In this document: piece by piece, positions 10,741-24,200 of the stretch
Layout: the number at the start of each line of letters is the position of its first letter
Position numbering within the stretch: position 1 is the first letter of the stretch
Assembly (NCBI RefSeq): GCF_040802235.1
Contig: NC_133168.1
Coordinates: forward strand, 33,313,759-33,377,758
DNA: 64,000 bases
Direction: 5' to 3'
Source: Manis javanica
Taxonomy: Eukaryota > Chordata > Mammalia > Pholidota > Manidae
Notes under the pieces: model-generated
What the model saw: only the letters and a program-made list of their open reading frames with translations
Database searches by the model: none
What the model was told of the DNA's origin: nothing
Program-made: the position numbers and the translations under genes

Positions 10741-11249
10741 GTAATGAAATGAATTTCAGGAGGAAGACAACAAATAAGCCCCAAACTACTAAAGAATCAT
10801 ATCAATGTATTTCTGAAAATAATCTACTCTAGGCAATTAGTTAAGACTCTTTAAAAGTAAATTTGATAGAAAATATAACAATAGCTAAAGTAATATATTG
10901 CAATTTTGGAGGTAAATTAAACATCACTATTTAGCTCAATTTTTGTCAGTCATCTAATTATGCTGCCAATCTATAACTGCAGTTTTTATTATTTATTATT
11001 ATTATAACAACATAAAGCTACATTATTCTTTCTGGCATTTTTAATAATAGTATTTTATTATCTCTTGAAAAGCAGAACTTCTCTGTAGATTAGGCTAGAA
11101 GAAATGTTACATTGAATAAAAGCAAGATCTTCCTTGAGTCCAATGACATCTCAGCCTATGAATATTATGTATTATATCCAATGAACTCTATATACTTGGT
11201 AAACTATGAAAGTTCCCAAAATGAACTTCAAGTTAATATATTGTGTATC

Positions 11250-11625
11250 TTCCTCTCCCATATCCAGTCATTACCTTTTCTCTGATCTCTCTTTGCACTC
11301 TCTTGCATTTCTTTTCTTTTATTCCCATTGTCACATCTGCCCAGAACCTCATCACCTTAGAAGTGAATTATTGCAGTAGTTTCTTTGCTCCTGTTCTCTT
11401 TCCACCAATCCATCCTGCCTCGTCCTGCTAAACTAATCTCTTTTAAAGCATGGTTTTAATCAGGCCATTCTCCTGCTCAAAATCCTCAATGACACCCATC
11501 ACCTGGAATCCAAAGCCTTTGGCTGTCTGGCCGGCCTCACCTCCTTTATGACCTTGTCTTTACCAGTTCTCCTGCACAAACTCTAGCCCAGTACCTGGCA
11601 CATTGATAAATGGTAGCGATTATTA
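11250..11625 (+). repeat. LINE L2 fragment
   Basis: The order of motifs fits L2: a 'cttaatcaggccattctcctgctcaaaatcctcaatgacacccatcac' type stretch, then 'ccaaagcctttggctgtctggccggcctcacc', and a 'cccagtacctggcacattgataaatgg' end. Ancient and sense orientation; boundaries approximate. Confidence 0.6.
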
Positions 11626-11704
11626 TCATTTTTGGTTTGAGAGTTTTCTTTCTCACCCATTACCTCCTATCTTTACGGAGGCAACTGGCTTTCCTAATAG
11701 GCAA

Positions 11705-11915
11705 AGAGCATGAGTGCAAGAGTCTAAAAGATCTGGGTTTAAATTGTGGCACTACCATTTACTAATTTACTTATTTATTTGTTAACCCACCTGAGCCCCA
11801 CAGATGAAAAGGATATGCAGGGAAAACAACATGTCTTGCAGGGACACTTTGAAGACGAAGAAGGACCTATTTTAAAGTGTCCAGCATCAAGCAGGCACTC
11901 TATGAATGGCAGATA
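11705..11915 (+). repeat. MIR SINE
   Basis: Starts with a tRNA-like 'gagtctaaaagatctgggtttaaattgtggcactaccatttact' and ends 'gtgtccagcatcaagcaggcactctatgaatggcag', which are the two ends of MIR in sense orientation. Confidence 0.65.
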
Positions 11916-11959
11916 TAATTCTCAGGAGCTATCTCTCAGATGGGTGCTATCCTGCTGTG

Positions 11960-13350
11960 TACTGAAGAACCTGTGCTCATGAATATTTTTTAAGTAACAG
12001 AAATAGGAAAAATTTTCTCCATTGTATTTCCCTACTCTGAAGAAAAACATAATTTGGTATTACAAAATTATCCTTTATTCATATCCTTTATTCATATAGT
12101 GACTTACAGTTTATAAAATACCTTTATGCCTTAGGACTATACTCTAAAAATGTTCCCTAAATTAGCCATTTGTTGCTGTATTACATTAATCATCATCCTT
12201 GCAATCCATTACCATCAAGATACTTAATAATTAATGATAATGATAAACTGCAAATATTAAGGAGTCTATTATTGTCATAGGCCTATATTTTCAGAAATAC
12301 TTGACAGTTGAAATCAGTCAAATGAAATTGAGCAATTGATCATAGATTTTTCATCTCAGCAGTAGATCTTGGATGTTGAAGCCTCTTCTAGGCAGGCTTT
12401 GAGAAAAAGACACTTATGAAAGTGTTCTCTTAATTTCTCTCTGAATTCTTGAATACTGTTTAAAGAATCATCTAGGTTGCCTGTTCTCATTCAAAATGAA
12501 ATACAATTTTTAAAAATCTGGTAGTTAATAGAACTTACCCTGTAGATAAATCAGAAGAAACAAATGGGTAACTTCTTTAAATGTAAATACATGCAGTAGG
12601 TCACACGCTGAGATTAATGACTTATTATCTAAACACAGTGGGAATGCAATTAAATGCTAAGAAATGAAAAGCACCTGCAGCTTTATAAGACTGAGCTGTT
12701 TTTACTATAATAACTGAAACACATGCTTAATAACTCAACAAACACATTTACTTCCCTTCAACATCTACAAGGTCAACAGCAGACATCAACCACAATTTGA
12801 AGTGCCATTAATTCCTCTGAAAAACTTTTGAAGAGATCATTTCAGGAAGCAGCATGCTGGATCTCAACGAAGCCCCTAGGGTATTTAAAGTACTCTGGGA
12901 AGTGCACACATACTTTTAGAACCATGTATTTAAGGGTAGTATTACTCTTAATCCTTCAAGTAAGTAGTTTGCCACACAACTATTACTTATAAAAAGTAAA
13001 AGGCACCAGTCCTGTTTCCAGTATTTTGTACTATGTCCGGTCTTTGGTTTAGTGATAATGCTATTACACCTATAATTAAAACATGATATAACATATGATG
13101 AGATTAACTGCCACTGAATAACTGATAACTGAACAGCATTGGAGCAGCCCTGGTACTAGAACAATCTTTTCTAGATCTTTCCCAGAATCCCTACACAGGC
13201 ATGGTGTGTCTTCATCTTTGGTCTTTGCTCCCTTTCATTGCTTCCACCTTCTTCCCATAACCTTCTAGGGATTTCAGATCATTTTGACACTTTTTAACTG
13301 TTTCAGTGTATACATTCGCCAGAACCATAACTATAATTTATGTTTAGAGT
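11960..13350. other. AT-rich stretch, nothing recognised
   Basis: No gene or clear repeat. 12660-12900 is a little less AT-rich and has the texture of a conserved non-coding element, which cannot be judged without alignment. Confidence 0.45.
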
Positions 13351-13354
13351 GTCA

Positions 13355-13545
13355 TCAATAATTTCAAAGGCATTTTACAAATAAAATATATGGATCTTCA
13401 TACTAATGTCACATGAGCTGGGGAAAACCGAGGCCTGAGGAGGTTGTGTGACGTGACCGAGTCACTCTAAGTAGGGGGTCAGAATGTAGCATGTGCTTCG
13501 TGACTCCGAGTCGGGGCCTCATTCACCTCCATCACTACCTCATCG
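13355..13545 (-). repeat. MIR-type SINE (tRNA-core)
   Basis: The plus strand shows 'ggcctgaggaggttgtgtgacgtgaccgagtcac' followed by 'cgtgactccgagtcggggcctcattcacc'. This is the reverse complement of a CORE-SINE running into its tRNA-derived head. The CpGs are unusual for its age. Confidence 0.55.
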
Positions 13546-13614
13546 TTTGCGTGTCTTTGGATTAGACTTGCCTTGGAAATTCTTTCTCACCAGCTGTTGA
13601 TTTTTGAATATGTT

Positions 13615-13740
13615 GATTAAACTTTCTAAATTTTAGTTTTCTTGTTGGTAAATGGGGGATAACTGTACCTTCTTCACAGTGTTACTTTGAGGATTCAATA
13701 AAATGTTACATATAAAGTAAAAATCCTAAATTAAGCATGT
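13615..13740 (+). repeat. MIR SINE fragment
   Basis: 'ttttcttgttggtaaatgggggataactgtaccttcttcacagtgttactttgaggattcaataaaatg' is the MIR middle region in sense orientation. Confidence 0.7.
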
Positions 13741-14649
13741 TAAAAAATGTTAGTTCCTCTAATCTTCTCTTTCAGCAATACTTGCCCGGAAGGAGTTTCT
13801 TTAGGTCTGCAGAGGATCTCTGAAGTCACTGTGTAGCCTGGTAGTGGGCTAGGTGGGCAGAGTATACTTAGTGTATCAGTAGGGTGACAAAATGTAATTT
13901 AACTAAGGGCTTATCAATCATCTGCTACATCCCAGCCCAGTGCTCAGTGCTACAGACACACAAGTGAAGCAGCAGCCAGGGAGTCTGGCAGTGACTGGAG
14001 CCGCATTGGCTGATGATCTCCTAGGAAATAAAGGGATTCCAAGAGGTGCTACTCTGCCAGGTTAACAGAATTCTTTGTAAATTCTCCAAAATAATTTCAA
14101 ATAGAATAAAATGATCTTAAAACTTGTAAATTTACAGTTTATTCTTGAATAGCACATTCCACCAAGCCCCGAAGTGTTACTTTTGTACAGGGTTACTGTG
14201 TCCAACTTGCATTACTCTGTGGGGTGAGGGAAGGAGCACAGAAGAGCTAATCTCAAGAGAACCTAGGAATGAAAGGTTACAAAATGCATGAAATATTTCT
14301 GCTTTGTTTGCATTACTTGAGTCACCTAGGTCATAAAATATCCTAGGGCAGGGAGACCCATTTTGTATCTTCTCTATCCTTTCCTTCAGTGCTTGGGTAC
14401 AAAAACACTTATTTAGTTGCATTTTAATTTCTGTGTCAGACCAAAAAAAAAAAAAGTAATTTGATTACACCCTATTTGGATTAGCCCATAAGGAAAACAT
14501 CTACACTCAATTAAAAATATTCCCTTTGAAATATTTTTTAAAAGGTCAAATCTAGTGAAATCTCAGCATAGTTTGGTTTAAACTGTGAGAACAGAGGAAG
14601 TTTCATCACTATTGATAGTAACTAGTCACTGGGCTCCTGCATGTGAGGC

Positions 14650-14850
14650 AATGTGCGAAGTGAAACAGCTCGGGTGTTAGGAGCAAGGGCTTTAGTCTCA
14701 TTCTGATTCTTCTTGCCATTTTAGCAGTGACCTGACCTCTCAGAGCTACAGGATTCCTGTTTTCAGAATGGGGATGATGGCATCTATTTTATAGCATTAT
14801 TGAGAAAATTAACTGAGATGGAATACTTCTGTACATACAGTAATAGTGGT
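14650..14850 (+). repeat. MIR SINE
   Basis: Sense MIR: 'gtgacctgacctctcagagctacaggattcctgttttcagaatggggatgatggcatc' then '...ttattgagaaaattaactgag'. Immediately followed by a second MIR in the opposite orientation. Confidence 0.7.
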
Positions 14851-14854
14851 GACA

Positions 14855-14986
14855 ATTTTTGAGTATTCAATATTATAAAAATATTCTACCCCTTTTATTT
14901 ATCAACTCATTTAAACTTCACAATAATTCAAGGAGATGAATGTATTATTACTCCTCTTTTAGAGATGAGGAAATTAAAGCACAGAG
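14855..14986 (-). repeat. MIR SINE, first part (split by L1)
   Basis: The plus strand reads 'cttcacaataattcaaggagatgaatg...cctcttttagagatgaggaaattaaagcacagag', the reverse complement of MIR. It stops at CACAGAG and continues at 15113, with an L1 tail in between. Confidence 0.75.
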
Positions 14987-15112
14987 TTTTTTTTTAAACC
15001 CTTAACATTTTGTATGTATATAAATGTGAAATCACTACATTGTGCACCTGAAACAAAAATAATATCGTATGCCAGCTATACCTCAATAAAAAACAATCAG
15101 TGACTACAAAAA
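14987..15112 (+). mobile_element. LINE-1 3' end inserted in a MIR
   Basis: After a T9 run comes the classic L1 3' terminus: 'gtgcacctgaaacaaaaataatatcgtatgccagctatacctcaataaaaaac'. It separates the two halves of a minus-strand MIR, so it inserted after the MIR did. Only about 100 bases of L1 are present (severe 5' truncation). Confidence 0.8.
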
Positions 15113-15205
15113 CACCTTGCCAAGGTCACCCAGCTGAGCAGGAATTCCAACTCAAACAGTCCAGCTCCAGGTTCTCTGTGTTCTCAACCACCTCCATTTT
15201 GATGC
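15113..15205 (-). repeat. MIR SINE, second part
   Basis: 'caccttgccaaggtcacccagctgagcaggaattccaactcaaacagtccagctcc' continues the MIR interrupted at 14986, in the same orientation. Confidence 0.75.
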
Positions 15206-16780
15206 CCCCATTGGAGCAGCTCATTACCTGCCCATTTCTCCTTGCCCTGGATTCTGATATAAAAAATGAAACAGGTCCTGCCTTTCCAGAAATAGTTACA
15301 CTGAGGACCCAGGACATAGGCACAGAGAAAAGGCAACACATGGCGCAGGCAGTCAAATGCCAGGGAAGGGATATTCACTACAAGCTCTCCAGAGGTTTGG
15401 AAGAAAGAAAATCATTGGGATGTGGGAGTCAGCAAGATTTTGTAATGTTGGTGGAACTTAACTTGGGTCTTCAAGGGAAAACAGAACTAAAACCAGCAAA
15501 GAGGAGTTGGGAACATTATTTCAGATAGTGGGGACAGTAAGGACAAAGTTTTCTGTGCTTAGGTAGGTCAGTGGAGAAGATACTTTCTATATGAGAGCTC
15601 AGCCTAGAGAGCAGGAGGCGGTTTAAGGTCATCTTGTAGGATGTTTTTAGAGACCAGAGAGGAGGGCAGACCTCCTACTGGAGAGCCACGGGGGGGTGGG
15701 GGGTGGGGGAGGGTTCGGAGTGGCTGTGTGTGCACATATGCCAAGTGGTGCCAAGCAGTGCTTTCAAAAGGCTGATAAGGCAGCAGGTGTACAGCATGGA
15801 AGGAAAGGACAGACAAAAGACCACAAGAGTGTACATACCTACATTCAGACACTTCCTGATTGTTCCAGCGATGATGACCTGGCTGGTGGATAGTCTATGG
15901 CCTCTCACACCTTCGCACCTCCTGCCTGCCCTTTTGGCTTGTCTCCTGCTTGTGAGCACCTGGGGGTGGGGATAGGGGCAAAATGATTTTCCAATTAGTC
16001 TTTTTTTTTTAAATTTTATTCTTCTGTTGTTTCTTAGTAGTTGTGGTTATAAAGTTGTTGTGGGAAAGAGAAATATTTTGTAGATGATTAGAACTTTTTT
16101 TTAATGCTACTTATAGTCCCTTTATTGAATAATTTGCTGATAAAGAGCAGAGATCACATTTGAGTCTAACCCTGAAATATGTAATTATTAATTCCCTTTG
16201 ATCAGAGATGGACTTACAAATTAGGGGCTACTTCCAGATAATGTTCTTGTGGCAGAACCTTGTTTCTGATCTGACTGCTGAGGTTATTAGGTAAGAGTGT
16301 TCAAATGTACTCTCTTTAAATAATGCAACATATTGTGTATCTTCAGACTGGCCTTTTTTATAGCCATATGATGATTATCCATATCAATCATTCTTATCTT
16401 TGTTACAACTTGAATAAATCAAACAATTTCTGCTTCTTCCTCAGTTGAATATAGATTGTAGGAGACCTGACTAATTGTCTAGATGCAGAGAAAATGTTTG
16501 GCTCTATTGTCATATTAAAGGGATAGAAAAAAAAGAAAGAGATGGGAAAATGAAACAGATTTGCAATATCAAACTTTTTATAAAAAGCAATATTTCATTG
16601 TTATTTCAGGTTATTATTAAGAGTGTATATGACAGCTAAATAGATTGTAATAAATCAGGTCCAATACATTATGATCACTAATATATACTTGATAATAGTA
16701 GACATAAAAATTATTCCAGTCCAAAGATCAGTATATCCATTTTGTACTTGGGCCCCTTGTAATTTAGGGGGCAAAGCATG

Positions 16781-16783
<3 letters not shown>
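15206..16783. other. No gene seen
   Basis: Contains the G-run at 15690-15713 and otherwise unremarkable sequence. A 142-codon open stretch beginning in the MIR and ending at 15528 has no recognisable domain and is not called. Confidence 0.45.
15690..15713 (+). other. G-quadruplex-capable G-runs
   Basis: Four G-runs (7, 6, 5 and 3 Gs) separated by single bases lie within 24 bases on the plus strand. This satisfies the usual G4 pattern with very short loops. There is no adjacent gene to assign a role to. Confidence 0.8.

Positions 16784-16824
<41 letters not shown>
16784..16824. repeat. (AC)n microsatellite
   Basis: 41 bases of uninterrupted AC repeat. The open frames of repeated His/Thr or Cys/Val running through it are artefacts of the repeat. 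Confidence 0.98.
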
Positions 16825-16827
<3 letters not shown>

Positions 16828-18789
16828 CCTCTTCAAAAAAGAAAAAAGACCTTAAAATTGTATACACTAGGCTAATAGCCAGCTACCAAATCAGTTGTCG
16901 CTTTTCTGATTAACAAACTTTCATACAGTATTTCCAGTCCTTCCACTTGACTCTTCATCAACTCTACCTCACAATCTCAAGTTGCCTGAATAGTTCTAGA
17001 GAAACCAGAGAATGAATAGAAAAAGTACATTTAGTTATTTTAGGACATGGCACACATCACTAGTGTCCACTTATTAGCCAGAAAACTGGCTCCTTTACCA
17101 GTGAAAACTTTTGGGCGTGTCTGTAGGCCTGCTGACCTCGACAAGACAAAGCAAAACAAAGCCTCAACTACTCTGCTTCTCAATTTATTTGATAAACGAG
17201 AATTATTTCTGAAGCTCCCAAATAAACAGAAATCATTATAATTATGAATAATTAAATGCTAAACTCAAGAGGGCACTCAGCATTCATTACACTGTAGAAT
17301 TTGTCTCCTAAGGGCAGTACTTCAATTAGTTCAGTTTTTACAACAGAAGAAAAATGTGACAATCAGTAATTGCAGGTATTTAGTACATGGAACAAAGCAA
17401 GCTTATTGCCTTTAAATCACTCTTCTCAGCCAGCAGAGGCACTGCTCTCCTTTAGATTCTTAATATGTGTACCAATTACAGAACACAGAAAAGCAATAGA
17501 TAACATTTAGCCTTCAGAGCTGTAAGTAGATGCAGCTTTGTTATTCTAATTAAGTGAAGTAAAAAGTAAAATACAAATATAAACTTTGGAGTACATAGTC
17601 ACCATTTATAAAATGAAGCTTCATTATTCTATTGCTCCCAGTATTAGTATAGTTTTTTTTTAACAAAATATATCCATTTTCTTTGCAGTAAGGAAATGCT
17701 ATTATAAATTTTAGAATTTTTTCTTAGGTGTGTATGGAACTAAAATAAAAGTCAAGTTGAAAATGGTTTAGCAAATAATAATAACAGTTTTGTACATCAG
17801 AGACTGTAGTAGAGCAGATTTTTTTTGTTCTGATTCAATTTCAAATTGACAACCATGACCCCAGAAAGGGTTATCTCTTACTAGCTGCCACGTTGGGGAG
17901 ATACATTTTGTCTTTCATTTAAGTAGAGGAAAGAATTCATTAGAAATATGGTATAAGTGGTTTCAGAATGATAAATCTCAAGTTACCAATTCCAGTTTTA
18001 ATGATTAGTTGCCTGAGTCTTTTGTATTTAATTAAAATGGTTACTTTAAATGCTTATATTTAATTTAAACATAATTAGCTAAACCTCAGTGTTACTACCT
18101 CATCCATTTTGAAATTAATTAATTTAGAAAAAAGCTTAAAATGTACTGTGAAATTTTAATATTAAAATAAATTAGGATCAGTTTGCATCTTCTCTTGGTT
18201 TCAGTTGTGAACCATTAGTGAGCCATTTATACTAGGTATGACTGCAGGGTATCTAGAATGGCTAATATGCAGTAGAATCAAATATTGATATACCATTAAT
18301 GTTTCCTTTGTACATATGATATGTACATTAACCTCCTGGGCAATAATTGCCTATAGTCAAGGATATGATTGTTTAAACCTTAAAGGGATCTAAATTTTAC
18401 AATGTGATTTTGGCTTTAATGCACTTAGGAGAAACCACTGCTTTTAGCAGATGATTCATAAGTATGTAATAATCAGTATACTTTCTCTGAATCTGTTTGA
18501 TAATGAAACTAGAAAGTGTTTTCAAAGAAATGTTCTGATTTTCACTTCTTATAAACAACATGGTTTATCTACATAGGAACCAAGAGAGAACAGGCAGTAA
18601 CATAGAATAATTTTTCCTGATCTATAGAACATAAGGAAATTCTAAAACACTGACAGTAGCCATCTGGAATGGGTTTCCTGGTGCAGTGAGAAACTACATC
18701 CATGAATATCCTACAGACCTTGGGGTGCTAGGTGGGCAAAACTGCTAAAACTGCTGTGTAACTTTAATATCTATTATTGACATTGCTAC
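16825..18789. other. AT-rich stretch, nothing recognised
   Basis: No gene or confident repeat. It includes a short near-palindrome at about 18310-18326 (GTACATA-TGA-TATGTAC). Confidence 0.5.
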
Positions 18790-18985
18790 TACTTACTAGG
18801 TACTAAGTATGTATTTGATGCTGAACTAAATGCCTAATGGGGGTGTATTATTGACCCATTTTATAGATGAACACAGTAAGGCTCAGGGAGGCACTTGCCC
18901 AGGTCACAGAATTAGTAAGTGACAGAGGTAGGATATAGAGCCTCACTCCGTAGCTCTGCACCTCACTGTTCCCAGCTTTCCACTG
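18790..18985 (-). repeat. MIR SINE
   Basis: The plus strand has 'cattttatagatgaacacagtaaggctcagggaggcacttgcccaggtcacagaattagtaagtgacagaggtagg', the reverse complement of MIR through its core. Confidence 0.85.
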
Positions 18986-20884
18986 CAGAGGTCTAAGAAA
19001 GGTATTTTCAGTTGTGAGATACAGCCACCACCACCACCACAAAATATTTCTTCCTTACAACAATAGTGAGAGTTAATTAAAAGGTGAAGGTAACACATAT
19101 GACTTGGCTGTTAGTAACTAAAATCTATTGCTCCAAGTATTAGTCTCTCAAACCAGTATATGAAGAATTTTCTAATATTTATTAAAACCTGGGCATCCCA
19201 CTCTCCACTGAGCCTTTATGAGGTAGTCTGTTCCTGTCATTCTCTGATATTAGCTCAAACCTTTTGCAACCTCTCCCACCCTTTAGGAATTCAAATTCTG
19301 AGCAGGTTCAGCTTACACATCAAGGTTGTGTTGGATAGGTCTCTTCCTTTCACACTAATACTATTATGTGGCATTCCAGGATACCTTTTAGCTGTGTGGT
19401 AACTGAAGCAGCATTCTGTATCTCTTTCTTTCAGTCCTTCTCCCTGGTGCCCTAAACGATGAATAATTCTGATTCCAAAGCTAGATTTTTAGGTGACTCT
19501 CTGCAAGGGATGTAGGTAACATCTGCAAGAATCCCTCCTATTTAGATAAGATGGTATGAGATTGTGATCTAAGCCAATTATCTATTGATTTTCATTTTAG
19601 CATTTCAACTACTAACCATTATCTTAGTCCCAGACATCCTTAGAAGGATTGAAACCTTGGAACCATCACAAACTAATCATAATGGAGAGGTACTATTTGA
19701 AGAGTAAGTAGAGGTCGACCTACAGGCACATCTGCTTTGTTCGCCTTGCTAAGGCCTTTAAATACTATCTGTTTTCTGTTCTTTTCTGGCTACCATCTTC
19801 CCCTAGGCTAAAATATTTTAAAATGACTGCAGGAAAAAAAACTTGAGAAACTAGTTTGAGATTTTAATTCTGTATTTCATCTGCCAGACAGTGAAATGTA
19901 GTTAGCCTCAGCAAGTGTTCCTAATAGATAAGGGAATTGTTGCTTCACATATAATTACATTGAGTCTAATGGTAGACACAACCAACAATGTCATCTTCAT
20001 ACTACTGGAAGTGCTGGTAAGTCTGAAAAGAATCCATTTTGTGGAGGGTCTAGGCTCTTTTTATTTTATTTCAAACCATGGTTATTATGGAATAAAACTG
20101 ATAATTATTTTGGGGAACAATTTTTGGAATATAAAAAAACTATTGAAGGGTAAATGAAACTGACTGTTGTGACTGGCAAGAAGTTCACGCATTCTGTGTT
20201 CCTTTGTGTTTGCTTTGGAATGTTAAGCAGGTCGGGTTCTTTTTAAAAGAAAAAATTTTATTCAGAACATTCTCCCATGAAAGCCCTCTTTGATGAAGTG
20301 TCATTTTTTTGATATATTGCTACATGTCTGCCCACATTTTATATTCAAAAAAGGCAAGCAATATTTTAACAACTTTTGACAAGCATAGGGAATCAAACTT
20401 CCACAGAATTGACTCTTAATGAGATGCCAAATAACCTATTTTTTCTATTTTGTACTTCTTCATGGCAGGCCACAACATTTTTAATAATATCAGTTTCTGA
20501 TTGAAAAAAGTACAAAGAAATTAAAGATGAGAAATTAGGATTGGAAAAAAAATCCATCAATAAAATATGTTTTAAGCATATAATCCCAAAATTTGTTGAG
20601 AAAGAGAGCTACAGATAGAGCATTTGGTGAATTATAAATATGTAACATTATTTTCTAGAATACTAGCCAAAGGATCTCAAGAAATTTGGCTACCTCTTAA
20701 TAATACTTATAAGTTACCAACTAAATCATAAATTACAAAATCAAATCATTCTTTATTTTTCACAATGCAGGCTCTGCACACTGAAAGTCTCACTTGGATA
20801 CCCAGACACCTCAAGTCAGCAAACTGCCCGTCAAGCTGTGTCCCTCTGTGACCCTGCATGAGTGGGTTCTAACTGCTCTCTAGG
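18986..20884. other. No gene seen
   Basis: AT-rich unique-looking sequence with only short open frames. Confidence 0.5.
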
Positions 20885-21295
20885 CCTCTCTGTCTCCACC
20901 CAGCCCTGCCCTGGTTCATTCTTTCATCCAGAGCTGCTTCCAATTCCTTGAATGTGTCAGTTTCTTATTCCTTTGCCAAGATTGCTATTCCAATCAGCAT
21001 GGCTAATTTATCCTCTTCTTTTTGAGCTCAGTTTGGATATCAATCTCCTCAGGAAGATATCTCTGGCAATTCTCTCTAAATGTCCTTTCTCTAGATCCTA
21101 TAGAATCCTGTTCTCTCTAATGCAAGTCCCTGTCATACTGTGATGTCATTGTATCTTTACTTGTCTATATCCTCAATAGACTGTAAACTCCATGAAGGCT
21201 AAAACCATGTCCTCTTGTTTACTGTTAAATCTCTAATGCATAGACAAGTGCTTGGAATATTCTAGATGCTCCCAAATACTTTGCTAAACAGATTT
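20885..21295 (+). repeat. LINE L2 3' end
   Basis: Sense L2 tail: 'cattgtatctttacttgtctatatcctcaatagactgtaaactccatgaaggctaaaaccatgtcctcttg', then '...gcatagacaagtgcttggaatattctagatgctcc'. Confidence 0.7.
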
Positions 21296-24200
21296 ATGAA
21301 TCATTTGAGTGAAAAGTTCATATATGACAAGTGACATTTTTCCTTTTGGTGATAGCAAAAACTGTTAAATATAACCACTTTCTTAAAAATATATTAACAT
21401 ATTTGAGTTGGCGTGTATTAGAGTTAATGTTCCCCTCTGATTATTTCATTTAGCTGGAAAAAGTTTCACACTTGGGTGGAAGAGCTTTCTCATACTACCT
21501 CTCCCTACAAAGAAAAAGCATAAGGGGGTAATAGCAGCCACTGAAGGATGTTTACCTCTGGAATGCCATACTTGGATTTGCATTTAAGATATACATTTCT
21601 AATGGTGACAACAAGGGTAGGTTAAGGGGGGGCAGGAAGGATTTTTGGAGAATGACATATAACTGAAGGAGCTGAAGGTATTGCTTTATATCACTGTGTC
21701 ATTATAATCTGGTAACTTTATGGGGACTCTGTGACTGGAAAAGGAGAAAATTTGAAACCAGCATCCATTAGTGAGTCAGGGAAATGAAGCTGGGAAAAGG
21801 ACATCTTATGAATACTGTTATTAGATAACAAAAGCTATAATGGTCAATATACTCTTGAGAGGACCTTAAATCTAATGAAGCAGCTGTGGATAACTAAATC
21901 ATGATTACAACAAATTTGGGGACTTGGTTCAGGGTTCTTTGCATCCAAAATTCAAATAAGCAATCAAGGTGAAACTGTATAAACTGACCTCCTCAGACCA
22001 CCTCTGAAATACAGGAGTCATTTATTAAGAAAATCCCAAATAACAGTATGACAAAAATGCATCCATATTTCACAAATGCCTTTGGCTAAGGGGGATGGTG
22101 GATGTAGCTGAGTAGGGGAGGGTGGCTGTGAGGAGAAGGACACACAGAATGAATAGAAGGAGCTCCTTGCAAAGAGACAAGTGTAATTCTTATTTTAAAA
22201 ATTGTCACAGCAGTACTTCTTTTCAGTAAAGATTAAAAACATGATGAGCTTATGGAATGTTATCTTCCACAGCAATTTACATAAAATAATTTTTATTCCC
22301 ATATAAATTACTTAACACAGTTGCCACAGGTTTTACAGATTAATACTGGCACTGATGGACCATCATTTATAAAAGAGATTCTTTGTATTTTTTTAGTCTT
22401 CAGCTTTCAGTATTTCTTTGTCTCCTTAGCAAACTCTTATTTCTTATTTTACAATATATTGAAACAATTCACCAGGAACACACATGGAATTGTTTTCACT
22501 GGCTCTGTCCTGGGCTTCCCAAGGCCATCATGTGGATGGTAGCAGAAAACAATTTCAGGGACAATAATAATGCTGAATAAATTAAAGCACAGTGTATATA
22601 GTCCCCTTCAAAGATAAAAATTTGTTTTACTGAACAGTATTTTCATTTCAAGGACTGTTTGCCCCACCCTCACCTCTTTCCAAAATGCTTCTTTATAGAA
22701 ATTCTCATTTCAAAAGGGTGCTTCAAATCTATTCTGAAGAATTTAAGTTCTCCACACTCTTTTCTGGCAGTATGCTTTTTATCAGATCAGCAGAAACAAT
22801 GTGAAAACACCTGTCACAGTAATTCCAAACATCTATCATCTACTAAATTATATATAAATGATCTGCGGTTGCAATGTGGTCCTTGAATGGACTTTTTCAA
22901 GAAAGACAAACAAATGCTGTTGAAAATACAAAAGGGTACAATGCAAGAAAAAGTCACTTGCAGAATTTGTGGAAACTTACAGTGTTTATTTTTATCTTTA
23001 ATCAGAATCAAGAGAACATTTCTGAAAGGACTAGTCTTGCTTTTCATTCACACAGGATGTTATGTATACATGCAGGCCTACTCCCAGGTGTAGAGATCAT
23101 TCAGGTAAACTCCACAGGGCTGTGGCTGGAAATTGAGTCCGACTGGCAGCAAAGCATTCACTGAATGCCTACACAGGGTAAATGGTGAAATCTCCACGCT
23201 CACCTCATGCTATCCCCCAAAAACAAAAAAGGTCTCATTGTTAACATGTTTACATTTTTTAAAAAGCACAGAGAAAGGCTCTGGGTTATAAATCTGTTTT
23301 TATGTCCTACATACAATTATTTTCTGTGGTTTTAACTTATATTCTGGTCACAAGAATTGCTGTGCTCCAAGATGGTTCTATTGTGCAGCCAGAGCTGAGA
23401 ATCTGCTCTAAAACCTCCTCCTGCTCTGCAATGTAGTGACAAACCCCCTTCCCATTTCTCATTTCAGTCAGCTGTGTACAATTGCATTTCCCTCACAACT
23501 CAGTAGGCTTTTTTACCAGGGCCTTCAAATTATGTTAAATTTCCTATCCCATCCCCCTCCCCCACTTCTGTCCTCATACCTGTAACACAATTCTATTGCA
23601 GTTTGAATGTGAAACATCCCTCATTTTAACACTGGGATTCAAGGAAGCAAGTATGTATCAAAGTAATGTTTACATTTATTATCTACAGGAATAACACTTG
23701 TGATAGCTAGGCCTTCTGACATGGAGCTGCAGTTTTATAGGAAATAATACGGTATGCAGGGCAATGGAAAAACATCTCTTTATTTTTTTGAATTCAGTAC
23801 ATTTCAGACTTGAACCTATGGCAACATAATGACACAGTATTATAATCATTGCAATATTCCTAAAGGTTTGACATTTTTAAAGAGTGTATATAATATTCAG
23901 GTGGGGCTCAAATGGATCTAACCCTCCTGCTGCTGTTAGTTAAGCAGCATGTTCTATGGTAGTGTGGCTAAGGGTGGCAATTTCCAACCCTCAAAAGGCA
24001 ATAAAGAACACTTTTGAAGGTACCTTACTTCTAAACTGCAGTGACACATTATAGCACTGTTTGTCAGCACTTTTGGCTTCACAAGAATAAAAACAAACAC
24101 TGAGCTCTTCACTCCGAAATACATTTTCAGAATTTATCTTACTAACAAAGGACTTCGTCCTGTGAGAGGTGCTCTCATTATAAAAGAATTTCTCTTAGTA

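Noticed and set aside
15100..15528. 142-codon open frame on the plus strand
   Set aside because: Its first part is antisense MIR sequence and the rest has no domain; not a gene.
17430..17448. CCAGCAGAGGCACTG as a CTCF site
   Set aside because: One base short of the core spacing; the match is too weak to list as a feature.
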